From the NCBI GenBank assembly GCA_002104945.1, contig MCFH01000003.1:1589769-1653768 (forward strand): a DNA stretch of 64,000 nucleotides, written 5' to 3'. The position numbers were made by a program, and so were the translations under genes. Below, piece by piece: positions 37,429-49,508 of the stretch (positions within the stretch are counted from its first letter, which is position 1; every line of letters starts with the position of its first letter). Source of the stretch: Piromyces finnis (taxonomy: Eukaryota; Neocallimastigomycota; Neocallimastigomycetes; Neocallimastigales; Neocallimastigaceae). The notes under the pieces are model-generated. The model was given only the letters and a program-made list of their open reading frames with translations, was not told where the DNA came from and ran no database searches.

Positions 37429-37460
37429 AATTGTAAAAAAAAAAAAAAAAAAAAAAAAAA
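37429..37460 (+). repeat. right copy of probable target-site duplication
   Basis: AATTGT plus A26 following the poly(A) tail, matching 31625-31658. Confidence 0.5.
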
Positions 37461-38206
37461 GATATTTAGAGAGTAACTATTATTTGTTTTTTAAAAACGT
37501 TTGTGTTTACCACCACCACCACTACTGTTTATATTAATACACTATTTTTTTTTTATCCTATTAGAAATAATAATTGAAAATATATACAATAAGATAATAG
37601 AGACTACTATAAAATATCCTTTTTTTTTTTTTTTTAATAAAACTTTATTTTTATTTAATATTTAAAATGTTTATTTTACTCTATTTTATTTTTCTAATAT
37701 TTTTATATTATGTGTTTATTAATATAATTTTAAATAATAAAATTATATAATTGTAATGTTTAATGCTTTTTTTTTTTTTTTTTTTTTTAATATTAAGTAT
37801 TTCTTTTTAGTATAAAAAAACAAACACTACTGAATAAACTCTATTTTTTTTTATATAAATATATATTGATTATTTCAATCCTTGTATTTTCAATCCTTGT
37901 ATTAATAATAACACATTTTTATTATTATTAATACTATCGAAAGTTGAGTGATTTATTCTCTGTTGTTATATATAGAAATGATATTTTATTATTATTATTG
38001 TATTATTATTGATTTGAAAAAGAATAATAATAATTTATCATGTTTTTTAAACCAATTTTCTTTTTTTCAAAAAAAAAAATAAAAATAAAATGGAAAGAAA
38101 AGAAAAGAAAATGTTGGAACGATAGTATTAAATATATTAAAAAATTATTGTAAATTGACTTTTTTTTTTTTTTCCTCCCTTTCCCCCTTTTCTCCTATTT
38201 GATTTT
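37461..38206. other. gene-free spacer
   Basis: AT-rich sequence to the right of the retroelement; no tRNA or coding-like frame. Confidence 0.55.
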
Positions 38207-38836
38207 TTATGAATATTCTGATGGACAATATGAAAATGTAGTGACTCTAACAGATTGAACTTTTATTATTGGTAATCTATACACACAATTATTTTCAAAA
38301 GTTAAAATAAAATGATATTTTGCATTTTCCTTGGGATCTTTTGTAAAATTATATTCTGTGACTTCTTTATAAGTTCCATCGTCTTGAAGCCATAAGGTCC
38401 AATTTGAAATTTTACTATTTGCTAAATTACATTTTAATAATTTATTATTTTTATCGAAACCATAATCTGCGTTTATTACTTCTTTTGGTAAATAAAAAAG
38501 AAAAATTCGACGAGCGGTTAATTCATTGCATACTATTAAACCTTTATCATATTCAAAATAGCAACTGATAAAATTAATAGATGCATTTCGAAAAATAAAA
38601 CTAATTGATTTATAGTTAAGTTTCAAAGTTTTATCTTTAAAACTTAATGGTCTACATTCACTAGTACCATTTATACTTCTTTTATTTTCTTTTGTTGTTG
38701 TTGTTGTTGTTGTTGTTGTCGTTGTTATTGTACTATCTTTTTCGTTTAGTGAATCAATACCAATATATTTACAATTAATGTTAAATACGAATATTATTAA
38801 TAAAAATAATAGTATATAACATTGTGATAATTTCAT
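38207..38836 (-). CDS. unrecognised secreted protein
   Basis: Single exon, 209 residues, ATG at 38836 in an A-rich context, TAA end. The N-terminus MKLSQCYILLFLLIIFVFN is a strong signal peptide, probably cleaved after NINC. A Thr run (about residues 38-48) forms a linker. The mature part has several cysteines (SECRPL, ISCYFEY, IVCNEL, LKCNLA, NNCVYRL, SYCPS), consistent with disulphides, and N-glycosylation sites (NGT, NAS, NWT, NFT). It reads as beta-rich. No family is recognised and there is no C-terminal anchor. Confidence 0.75.
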   Translation of the reverse strand: MKLSQCYILLFLLIIFVFNINCKYIGIDSLNEKDSTITTTTTTTTTTTKENKRSINGTSECRPLSFKDKTLKLNYKSISFIFRNASINFISCYFEYDKGLIVCNELTARRIFLFYLPKEVINADYGFDKNNKLLKCNLANSKISNWTLWLQDDGTYKEVTEYNFTKDPKENAKYHFILTFENNCVYRLPIIKVQSVRVTTFSYCPSEYS

Positions 38837-38979
38837 TATTTTTTTTTATTTTATTTTTTTTTTTTATTTATTTTTTATTATTGGAAATGAATTTTGATTT
38901 TTGTATTTCTTATAGCGTTTTATTTCTTCATAGATTTAAATTAAAAGTCATTGACAATTTCCAATATTTTTTTAAAAAA

Positions 38980-39011
<32 letters not shown>

Positions 39012-41950
39012 ATATTTTTTTTTTAATTATAAAAACTTTATTTAATATAAAAATTTAATATTTTTTAAAATTTCAAAGGTCGATGGAAAAAAGCATTTGA
39101 ACTTTCTTAGTCTACAAAGGATTATTATTTAATCTTTTATTCATTCATACTATATACAAAATAAAAAAACTAAGGTTTATTAAAAGAAATTATTTAAAAT
39201 AAAAAACCAACATTAAAAACTCAACCTACCTACTTAATTGTAAAGATTACTTTATGGTGGGAATAACAACTAAAATAAAAATAAATCATTCCATTATTTT
39301 AATATTTTTTAAAAAAAAATATATATGTATATATGTAAAATTGGTATTTAGTATTATTTGTTTGATTGATTGCTTGTTTATTGGGAAACTACAAGATGCA
39401 AAAAAAAAATATAAATAAGCTATATTAGCTATATTCATAAAAGAAACTGTCTTGATCATTCCACTAGACTAAATAGAAAGAAGGTAATCTTTATATTCCT
39501 ATGTTATTAAATTTATTTTATCTTGCTCTCTGACTAATTAAATAGTTTATATATTTACACTATTCTATTAAAGAGGAGGAATATTTCTATTCTTATTTAC
39601 TTTTTTATATCTAATCTTTTTTCTATGAATTTTCTATGAACAGGGTAAATTATTTTTGGTTATTACTATGTTTTTTTTTTTTTTTTTTACCAAATTCGTG
39701 TGTTATAGAAAGTTACTATAATTTTCTTCATCATATTCTTTAGCTTTTTATTAATTAATATTAATAATTATGGAATATTAAGAAAAGAATTTAATTGACA
39801 TTAACCATCACTACATTAAATCAAATAATGGTTTTATATTAATAAGCAATATGTCAAGGGGATTACAACCAAAGAATTATTATTTATCTGCTATTATATA
39901 AAAATTAATAATCAAATTGTATTTTTTTTTTCATTAATAATAACTTTATTGTATTTGAAACTTTATATTTTTTATTTTTATAATAAAGTAAGAATGGGAT
40001 TAAATTTACACTATTTCTTCAATACATTAATTGATCTTAGAGATATAATGTTTTAAATCATTAAATTATTATTAATAAAAAAACATATTATTAGAAAATT
40101 GAAAATAGGCTTGCTCTACTCTTAAATTTATAATTTCTACTGTATAAAATGATGTTTTTCCCATTTTAAATACTTTACTTTAGGGTCAACCTTTCATATC
40201 CTTCCCAATTTTTCATTCTTCATAATATTTAATTTTTTATATAAATTAAAGTTTTATTCCATATTTATATTATATTAAAATATTTTTAAGTTTTTATATT
40301 TTATTAATAATTAAACTTTTATTTAGGGTAACATCAAAGATTAAAAAAACTTGTATCACCACAACAACAAATAATATTTCGTGTAATTAAAGGAATATTA
40401 AATATAAAATTTTATTATTTTAAAAATAATAAAAAATAGGCAGATTCATGAATCGAATCCTTGCATTGCATTAGCATCCCCTCCAGCTGTTATACAACAT
40501 CTTGTTTAGAAAGAAAAGAGTATTATAGCTTTTTAAATAAAAATGAGACCATTACTACAATTAAAAATAATAATATAAACATTTAATATACTTTTTTTTT
40601 AAAAAAAAAATAAATATATATAACGATTATTAGATTGCTTTTTTTTCCTATATATAATATAACTTTAAGTATATAGTTCCAGAAATGAAGAAAAGTATAA
40701 TTTTTTTTTATTTTATAATGCCATATCATAATATTTCTTCTTCTTCTTCTTCTCTCTTAAAAACAAATCTGTCTATTTAAGATTAAGCATACATTAAAAT
40801 ATATAAAATTTTATACTTTACAATAATTAATAGATTAGTAAAATATTATATATTTGAAATAGATAAATTATTAAACAATGATTACGCATTAAACTTGTAA
40901 AACTACTTTAACTAGTAAAAATATCCTTTCTTAAGTGAGAAATAAAGTATAGAATGTCTTACAAAAATAATTATGCCAAAAGTTTATAGTAATGTACTAC
41001 AAAACCAACATAAAAATACCTATTCTTTTTTTTTTATCCACATAAAGATAATCAATACTATTTAAAGTATTTAGTCCAAATATTACAATTATCAATTATA
41101 AATAGTATTTAAATATACTTTTTATTTTCTATATTCACTTTTTTTTTTTTTTATCTTTTTTCATTTAATAATTAAAGACTTTTTTTTTTCTAAAAAAATG
41201 TTAAAATGAATATTTTCCTCAATAGATTAAAAAATATACAAAATAGATAGTACTAACTAAATCCAAATTTTTAATTAAAATGTAGGTTACCTGTGTATAT
41301 AAACATTTTTAAGAAAGGTGAAAACAATAGTTAAAGGTGAAACCACTCTATACTTTTAAGGTGTTATTAAAAATTTGTTTGTGTAAATGATTAATTAAAA
41401 AATAAAAAACTTTTTATTATTTTTTTATTTATTATAATATTATTATTGTTGAAATTTATTTACTTTAGATTTTAATTCATTTATTTATTATAGTTATTTA
41501 TTTAATTATTTAATATTTTATTTATTTAATTTTAATGTAAAAAAGAGCTACCTGACCCACAACAACATTAATAATAATAATCTTAATTTTAATTATTTCT
41601 ATTTATGGAAATTAACTACAATTATTAGTTTTCTGTTTACAAATTCCTCAGATTCCTTTAAACCTCAATATTAAGAAAAGGGAAAAAAAAAAACTACATG
41701 TTACATATAGTAGATTTGAAATATTTTATATTTTTTTTTTTTGAATTATTTCTTTATATTTATGTTTTTTTTTTCAATGCTTTAAAATCATCCTGCCTTT
41801 CTCTCTTTTACATTATACAATAATAATACGTTTTTTTAATTTCTTTTTTTGCTTTAGGGTAAATTTAATTAAAGTTTAAAAATTAACAAAGCAAAATTAT
41901 AAAAAAAGTTTTTTTTTATAATACTCAATTTACCCGTAAAACCAATTTTA

Positions 41951-41952
41951 CC

Positions 41953-42023
<71 letters not shown>
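41951..42023. repeat. (CAA)n(TAA)n triplet array
   Basis: About 14 CAA units grading into about 10 AAT units; intergenic. Confidence 0.9.
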
Positions 42024-42024
<1 letters not shown>

Positions 42025-43102
42025 TAGAATAATGGATAATGGATAATGATCATAATTTGTTATATCTTTTTTTTTTTTTATTTTCTAACCATAAATCAAA
42101 TTAGCAATTAATAGATATTAATAATTAATGCCTAATTAATATTTATTAAACTTTTTGTAGAAATAAAAATGGTGCTTTTATACTTTTTAAGTTTTAATAA
42201 GATTAAACTTGAAAGTTATTTAGATTACATATATAAAGTATCACCATCATACCTGCACACTGCATTCTAAAGTACATCTTATAATTGTTCATACATGCAT
42301 ATTATTTTCTAATTTTTTTTTCCATTTTTTCTTTTTTTTTTCTTCTTCTTAATCTTACTGTAGTTAGATTATTATTTTTACTAAAAAATAAAAGTATTCC
42401 TGGGAAAGGAACCATTGCCAACTGAATAAAAAAGTGGCCTTTTGGGTTGTTCATTTTTTCTTTATTTTTTTATTAAAAAAAATTTAAATTAAATTAATTT
42501 ATATTAATATATTATAATATATTTTAATATATACATTTGATATATTGTAAATTAGTCATTAAATAAAAAGATGTTAAGCATTATTCATTTTATGTAACTC
42601 ATTTATATATAATAATATATTGTATTCATATATTAATTTTAATTAAATGTAAAACAGTTGAATACACAAAATTAAACATAAATATAAATAAAATACTTTA
42701 TATATTAAAGTCAATTCTAATTCTAATATATAATATAATATCACATATATTACAATATATTACAATATATGCTAATTATTTTTAATTAAAGTTTTTTTTA
42801 TTAAAATTTTTTATTTAAAAAAAAATAAAAATTTCTACTTTTTAACATAAAAAAAAAAAAAAAGAGGAAAAGAAATTGCAAAAAAAAAAGTGGGAATTTA
42901 ACAGTAAATCTTAATAAAAAAACCAAGAAAAAACCCAGAAACAAAAAGAATTAAAAATAAAAAAATTAATTAAAAAAAAAAGAAAAGGAAAAAGTAAAAG
43001 TTTTTTTTTAAAAATTAAATTTTAAAGGTAAATATTGTAAATTCTTTTTTTTTTTTTTTTTTTGGCCATTCTTTACTTGTAGTAAAGTACAAAATAAAAT
43101 AT

Positions 43103-43211
43103 GTCGCTGAAGCGAGAAAAAATTTATATTTCAACAATTATCAAAAATATTCTTTATGGTCCCTATTCAAAGATAAATAAAAGGGATTGTATGCCATAGG
43201 CAACTTTTTTT
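43103..43211 (+). other. candidate structured non-coding RNA
   Basis: A perfect hairpin TCGCT-GA-AGCGA (43104-43115) is followed by nested complementary arms TATGG-TCCCT (43155-43164) and AGGGA (43182-43186), then CCATA (43194-43198), and a T-run at 43205-43210 that could end a Pol III transcript. The G+C content is high for the region. It resembles no snRNA, SRP or RNase P I know. Confidence 0.25.
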
Positions 43212-43737
43212 AATGACAATTTTAAACCAATACAAAAAAGAGAGAACTCAAGATAGTGATAAGAACGTAGAATTGTATACTAGGTGCATTTTTAATTGTA
43301 ATAGATAGAACTCGAGATGTTTATTTTTTGGCAATAAAATTGATACTTTTTCTAGTTATTATAATTAACAATAACATTTAATGTTAGTTATTTAAAAAAA
43401 TGATGAAAGAGAATTATACAACAGATGAATTGTTTAATACTGGATGCAACCTTTATACAATTAAATTTAAAATAAAATTTTCACCTTTAAATTATTCCTA
43501 TTTTATTTATCAATAAAACATTAAAACATAAATAAAATTTAAATGAAATATAAATGAAATTGAAATTCTTTATTATTAATCTATATATACAATAGATATA
43601 AATACTAATCAAATTATTTTTATTATTATTAAATAATTATAAACATGCATTTTAAAAATATTATGAAACACACACACACACACACGCATACACAAATACA
43701 TAATATATAGTAATAAAACATAAAACTATATTGAAAA

Positions 43738-44367
43738 ATGATTTGCCAATATATTATTGCTTTAGTTTTCTTTATTGCTTCAACTTTCTGTACCACTTGT
43801 GGTAGAGATATTCCTTGTCTTGCTGAAAATGCACAAATGACTTTCCTTGGTCGTGTTATAAATGTTGAAAAAACTAATTCTACCTATTTCTCAGCTGAAG
43901 TTCAACCATTATGTACTATGTATTCTACTGTTCAAAACACTAAACTTGATGAAGAAGAATTTCAACGTACTGTTTTCATTGATGGTTTTGGTACTCATGC
44001 TGGTGGTTCTTGTAATGCTGATAGTGGTATTGTCGGTGATACCAACATCTTTTTCGTTTGGGTTAATGCTTCCAGAGTTCATGGTGTTGCAAGACGTTTC
44101 GGTCTCTATGATCCATGCTATGGTGCTTTCAAATACACTGATGAAAATGCCAATCAATTAAATAACTTTATGGCCTCTCATAATTCTATGGTTCCAACTC
44201 CAACAGGAAAGGAATGCCCATCAGATGCTGGTAAGCCAGGTGTATCTAGTAATGGTATGTCAGGTTCAATTAACTTAGAAGATGGCTTTTCTAGTAATGC
44301 TATGATGAAATATACACTTAGCTTTGTAGCTATCCTTGCTTCTTTACTTGCATTATTTATTATGTAA
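43738..44367 (+). CDS. secreted, probably GPI-anchored cysteine-containing surface protein
   Basis: Single exon, 209 residues, ATG in an A-rich context, TAA end. Signal peptide MICQYIIALVFFIASTFC, then TTCGRDIPCLAENAQMTFLGRVI. Six or more cysteines lie in the mature region (PLCTMYS, GGSCNAD, YDPCYGAF, KECPSD), with NST and NAS sequons. After a Ser/Gly-rich stretch the last 19 residues are hydrophobic (YTLSFVAILASLLALFIM) with no basic tail, the layout of a GPI-attachment signal. The start Cys-x2-Cys and FLGRVI vaguely recall NTR/TIMP-like folds; that is weak. C-ending codons are frequent, suggesting good expression. Confidence 0.8.
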   Translation: MICQYIIALVFFIASTFCTTCGRDIPCLAENAQMTFLGRVINVEKTNSTYFSAEVQPLCTMYSTVQNTKLDEEEFQRTVFIDGFGTHAGGSCNADSGIVGDTNIFFVWVNASRVHGVARRFGLYDPCYGAFKYTDENANQLNNFMASHNSMVPTPTGKECPSDAGKPGVSSNGMSGSINLEDGFSSNAMMKYTLSFVAILASLLALFIM

Positions 44368-45252
44368 ATAAGTAGATAACATTTATACAAAGAAATCATT
44401 ATTTTTAATATTATGAAATTATACCTTTTTTAAAGTATATATTTATATTTTTTGTTTATCCCAACTACTCAGTATAATTATCATCATTATTTCACCCATT
44501 AGTATTAAATTTATCATATATATATTATAAGTTTTATTTTTTTTTATTGAATATTTTATTTTTAAAGCATTATTATATCTTTAAGTAATAATTAATATCA
44601 CACAAACCTAAACTCCAATAATTCATTCTATTATTATTTAATTAGTATTTTTGGATTATTTTTACATTTTTGTAAAAAAAGAAAAGATAAAAAAGAAATA
44701 TTCATAAATATTCATAAAAAAAAAAAAAAAAGTATATTTATTTTTAATACAAAAATAAAAGTTTAAAAAAAATCAAAAAATAATTTTAAATTAAGAAAGA
44801 AAAAAAAAAAAACGTTGCTCACACTTTTTTTTTTTTTTTTTTAATTATTGAATGAGTAATGTTTTATAGAAATTAAATGTAATAGTCAAGGGAAGGAATA
44901 GCAATAATAATTATTTAAAAAAAAAAAACTAATATAATTAATACATTATAATTATGAAAGGAAAGATAATAATAATAATAAAAAAGAAAGATTATTATTA
45001 TATGAAAAAAATTAATATTATAATATTTTTTTTTAATTCATATAAATACCAAAGTAAAAATAAATAATTTTAAAAAAAAAAAAATATTGAAAATAATAAT
45101 AATAATAAAGAAATTGTATTTTATTATTAAAATAAAAGTATTATCATTATGCAATATCTAATACCCTCCTTTATTTTTGTTTCATTAAAACTATTTCTTA
45201 AATTTGTGTTGAATTGAACCATTTATAATTAAATCATTATTTTAATGAGAAT
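44368..45252. other. gene-free spacer
   Basis: A/T runs; nothing recognisable before the LRR fragment begins. Confidence 0.55.
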
Positions 45253-45691
45253 TAGTTATAAGATAAATCTCTAATATCATATTAAAAATATATAATTAAA
45301 TAAAAATATTTTATTTTATTTAATAATTGTGGTATTTCGTAATATATCTATTTCCTATTTTATGATTAAAGAGTTATTTATGAATTACAAGCTTTCTAAA
45401 TTTGATAAATTTGAAAGTTCTGGTAGGGTCACACCAGTTAACTTATTTTTGGATAAATATCTATTTCAAATGAAATTTATATATAAAAAAAAAATTAACA
45501 TTTTAATAACAAATAAAAAAAATAAACTGGTTTAATAAAGAGGAATATTATTAAAAAATTAGATTACAAAGTTTTTAGTTTTGATAACTTTGCAAATTCT
45601 GGTGATATAGAATCAGCTAATTTATTACTAGATAAATCTCTATTTCAAAATGAAAATATAGATATCTATGAATAAAAGTAATAAATTATAA
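45253..45691 (-). pseudogene. detached two-exon LRR fragment
   Basis: Nearly identical to about 53335-53730 inside the LRR gene at 52720-55005, introns included. It carries two intact 72-base LRR exons (45639-45568 and 45460-45389) with phase-2 borders, but no signal-peptide, N-cap or transmembrane exon is near. It is therefore a partial duplicate, not a gene. Its exons keep open frames, so the copy is recent. Confidence 0.75.
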
Positions 45692-45737
45692 TTAATCTAC
45701 TAGAGATTGAATATTATTTGGTAATTTCTTACTTAAT

Positions 45738-48000
45738 TCATTTCCTTAATAAATTAATTTGGTTTCCTTCATTATCGATATATTTTTTTGTATCTGTAAT
45801 AAATTTATATGTATTTTTATCTATATTTTTGTTATTTGACAATTTTATACTATTTTCAACACCCTTTAATACTAATGTTTTACTTTCAGGCGAAATCTTC
45901 TCGTTTTTAATTATATCAATAGCATTACTGTTGTCTAAGTTTTCAAGGTCAAGATGATATAATTTATTTTGTGTATCTGAAAAATCATTTGAATAATATT
46001 CTTCTTTACCCAACTTAGATGCAATACTATTATGTAATTTGCAAATAACTTCACTATTATTTCTTAAATTACCGTTATTATATTCTTTAATATTTTTATT
46101 AAGTAATTCATGTAAATCATTATAGGTAGCTAATAACGTATCTCTGTAAACATCATCAATATTATCTATATCGAGTAATTCTATTTTTTCACACAGTTTA
46201 TTTATAGTATTTAACAAATCTTTTGAATCTGATACTATAGTTTTATGATCAACTTCAAAAGATACTCTTTCATTTTCAACTAGTACTAGACCATACATTA
46301 AATTACCATTATTTAGATTTACAATACCTGTTAAATTTTCAATAGAAACATTATCAATTTCAAATTACTGTTTTTAGATCCTGGTTCATTAGAAATATGA
46401 TATTTATTAAATACTTTACTATTCTCCTCATCACTGATATCTTCGCTTTCACCACTAACATCATTTTCGTCTTTACCATCATTATCAATATTATTATCGT
46501 CATTATCATTATCAATAATATCTTCTTCATTGTTATTATTATCATTGACATTATCAATAGTTGTACTAGTAATCGTAGTTGTAATATCTCCAAAGATTTT
46601 TCTGTGATTTTCTAAATTACTCTTAAAATAACCCTCCATTTCTATTACATCATTCTCATCAAAATTAATTAAAAGAGAATTATCACTACTTTCATATTTA
46701 GCTAATAAGCGTTTATATTGATTAATTGTATGATGATGGTCGATAAGATAACTAGAGCTTTCTTCCTTAGTTAAGCCATTTAAATTTTTGTCATAATTCT
46801 GTGATACATATTTCCATACATCAGTGATTTTTTCTGCATTCTTATGTAAAGCTTTTGGGTTAGATATATCGTCAATACTGTCATAATATGGCAAAAGATT
46901 TTTATCTAAATTTTTTTCTTTAAATAATTCTACTATATTTATTGTATTTAATCTAATATTATTATCAAAGGAAAGTCTTGTTGGATTTGTACAGGCATTA
47001 TTTTCTCCTTTTCGTATGCTTACCAACTTCGATCTTTGGCACATATTAACATTACTTATTGAAATTATATTACCCATCCAATCAAACTCAACATCCATTT
47101 CATATAAATGATCAGCAGTAATTCCAATACCATTTAAAGTAGCACTATTATTTACTGGAAAGAAATATTCAAAAATACTAGCACCAACAGTTAAAGTTAA
47201 TATTTTGGAATGTATTTCATTATTATTATTTCTATTATTATTTATAGGATTTGAAAAATTTTTTATAATTAAAGAAAAATTATAAAATTCCGATCTAGTA
47301 TTTTCATTAACAACATTACTGAAAAATCCTATGTAATCATGGTTATAATTTTGTTTTAGTTGATGCATTTCTAAAGCATCTCATAAAGGAATATTATTTG
47401 GATTATTTATAAAGGCATGTTGTTAAGAATATGTTGCACCAGAATTTCTATTGAAATACTTTAAAATTTTATTTGATTCTTTTAATACATCTAGGTTACA
47501 TATATGATTTCATTATGTTTTTTTCAAGGTTAACTAAATTATTATTATTATTATTATTATTATTATTTCTTAAAGTAAGAAAAAAATGCTGTTCAAATTC
47601 GCTATAAAAGCTTAAATCATGATTATTATTTACTTTAAATTCATTTAATTTAAAACCTTTGTTTAAACAATTATATAGAACATCTTTATATTTCTGTTTT
47701 TCAATTGCATCATTTATATTATCGTATTTATATTGGATATAATCATATTGAATTATATAATTATCAACAATAGCTTTAAATGAATTTCTTAATATACTAT
47801 TACTAATAGAATCACCATTTTTATTCCTATTTATATAACCAGTATCTCTAAATACAACGCCAGTAAAAATATTTAACTTTAAAGCAATATCTTTATAATA
47901 GCCGTTAGAATCATTAATATTATATTCTTTTCTATTATGATACTTAATAACAAATTCAGTGGCTCTTTTTTCTCCTCCATCTGAAGAAAATGAAATAGGA
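45738..48000 (-). pseudogene. decayed large protein, minus-strand half of a broken locus
   Basis: Three long open blocks (48000-47496, 47368-46331, 46298-45738) read as one protein interrupted by at least two frameshifts (near 47500 and 46370) and two in-frame stops (TAA then TGA in the 47370-47470 interval). Content: folded-looking segments such as FVIKYHNRKEYNINDSNGYY and ILTLTVGASIFEYFFPV, an acidic Asp/Asn/Glu-rich run near 46400-46560, and helical C-terminal parts. No domain is recognised. The apparent upstream hydrophobic start (48104) is antisense to coding sequence of the plus-strand half and is probably not real. The locus sits beside the LRR cluster, with which it shares decay. Confidence 0.65.
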
Positions 48001-48004
48001 TTAT

Positions 48005-49508
48005 TCATGGTGTTACTGATGCTATTACAGATACCAATGGTGAAACAAATGAACAAAATTGGAGTCAATATTAGGAACATTCCGGTACTCAAGAATATAG
48101 TCATTTAAGTAAGGATGATTTTGATTATTATAATAATCAATATGAGGAAGTGAAAAAACTCAAACATGTTGAAAGTAAACATGAAAAATGTTTTTATGCT
48201 GGTTTAATTAATGGTATAAAAGCTATATGGGCCGTTACTAGTAAAGGTATTTCAAAAATATTTAAAGGTGGTAGTAAAAATGCAGCAAGTAACAATGCTA
48301 ATAAGCGATCTATAAGTGGAGGAAAAGGTGGAAATGTATCTAAACCGGTTAATAATAAATCTAGTAATAATAAATCTAGTAATGATAAATCTGGTAATAA
48401 TGAAAATAAAAATGAGAATAATAAGAATAATAATAAGGATTATGATAGTATTTTTTAAATCAGCAGATGCTGCTCAAGCAGGTATTGCTTATGCTTCGAT
48501 GATTCAAGAAGGGGATATTGCAAATAGAGAACATATTCAAACTGAAGTATGGAATCAAATGAATTACGATCAAATAGAATACTGGAATTATTGGAATTAT
48601 AATCAAACGAAAAGATGGAATAGTAAAAATTATGATCAAACAGAAAAATGGAATCAAAAAAATTATGATCAAACAAATTATTGGAATGACCCTAATTACC
48701 AACAAACTGAAGCCTGGAATACACTAAATTATGAATAGACGGAAAAATGGAATAATATTAATTATAATCAAACTGAGGAGATGGAATTGGAAAACATTTG
48801 ATCAAACTGAATATTGATATCACTCAATATAAATTAGCTAATTTTAATTATGATACTCAAGAATATTTTACTGAAAGGCAAGAAAGGTCAGATTTAGTTA
48901 TGGCTTTAGCAGGTCAACGTTTATCAAGCAATACAGAAGTTGAAGGTTCTAACGATGGCGGTTCAAAAATTAATTCAAAAGAGCATTCAAATTATAATTC
49001 TCATTCGCATGGTATAATGGATCAGAATAAAAATATTAATGGTTACTCGGATGCATATACTTTAGGTCACAGCGAGACATCCAATACAGAATTTTCCAGA
49101 AGTGATAATATTTCTAATATTTTATCTAATACTTATACTAAAGAAAACGGTTGGTCTAAAGAAAATAGTGAATCTAATACATCGACTAATGGAAGAACCT
49201 TTGGTAATAGTTATTCTAATTCAGTTATGAAAGAAATTTCTAAAGAAGATACTAAAACAATTTCAACAGAAAATACAAATAGTAGAATTGTTTCTAATAC
49301 CGTTTTTATCATGGAGTAATTGGTTTTTAAGAAAAAATAATTATCATAGAAGATATATAGAACCATTAGTATATGCAATATCTTCATGTAATTTAGATTA
49401 CCATATATATTTAATATGTATAGTTATGAGCAACCAAATCATGATGGAATTCAAATCGACCCTTATTTCAATAATTTATTACCAGGTGAAATGGTAATAA
49501 ATAAATGA
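48005..49508 (+). pseudogene. decayed Ser/Asn-rich repeat protein, plus-strand half
   Basis: Coding character starts abruptly at about 48005 (GVTDAITDTNGETNEQNW) and ends at a TGA after LLPGEMVINK. Lesions: TAA near 48076, a frameshift at the T run near 48452, TAG in the repeat array (48736-48738), further shifts near 48780 and 49310. Order of content: a hydrophobic helix AGLINGIKAIWAVTSKGISK, a Gly/Lys/Ser/Asn linker, AADAAQAG-like AAQAGIAYASMIQ, an 11-residue repeat array, then a Ser/Asn/Thr-rich region full of short Tyr/His/Trp-spaced units. It looks like a large cell-surface or secreted structural protein. Family not named. Confidence 0.65.
48547..48777 (+). repeat. seven tandem 33-base units encoding W-N-x-x-N-Y-D-Q-T-E
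   Basis: Exactly 231 bases, seven 11-codon units: each reads x-Trp-Asn-x-x-Asn-Tyr-Asp/Asn/Gln-Gln-Thr-Glu with variation only at a few positions. The sixth unit has TAG in place of the Gln codon. Further weaker units (NYDTQEYFTE) follow after the frameshift. Confidence 0.9.

Larger units (their letters stand above)
38837..43737. other. gene-poor stretch, 4.9 kb
   Basis: No convincing exon on either strand. It contains a tRNA-like but unfoldable patch at about 40438-40510, a CAA/AAT triplet array (41951-42023), a candidate structured RNA (43103-43211) and a CA repeat (43669-43685) just before the next gene. Composition between these is slightly more complex than the pure homopolymer spacers elsewhere. 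Confidence 0.5.

Noticed and set aside
40438-40515. A functional tRNA gene
   Set aside because: T-arm and anticodon arm do not pair and no acceptor 5' partner exists, so it is reported only as a weak curiosity.
45329-45535. Plus-strand 68-residue protein
   Set aside because: Antisense of an LRR exon and its intron copied from the LRR cluster.
48000-48104. A signal peptide for the minus-strand decayed protein
   Set aside because: The hydrophobic stretch is antisense to clear plus-strand coding sequence and is probably accidental.
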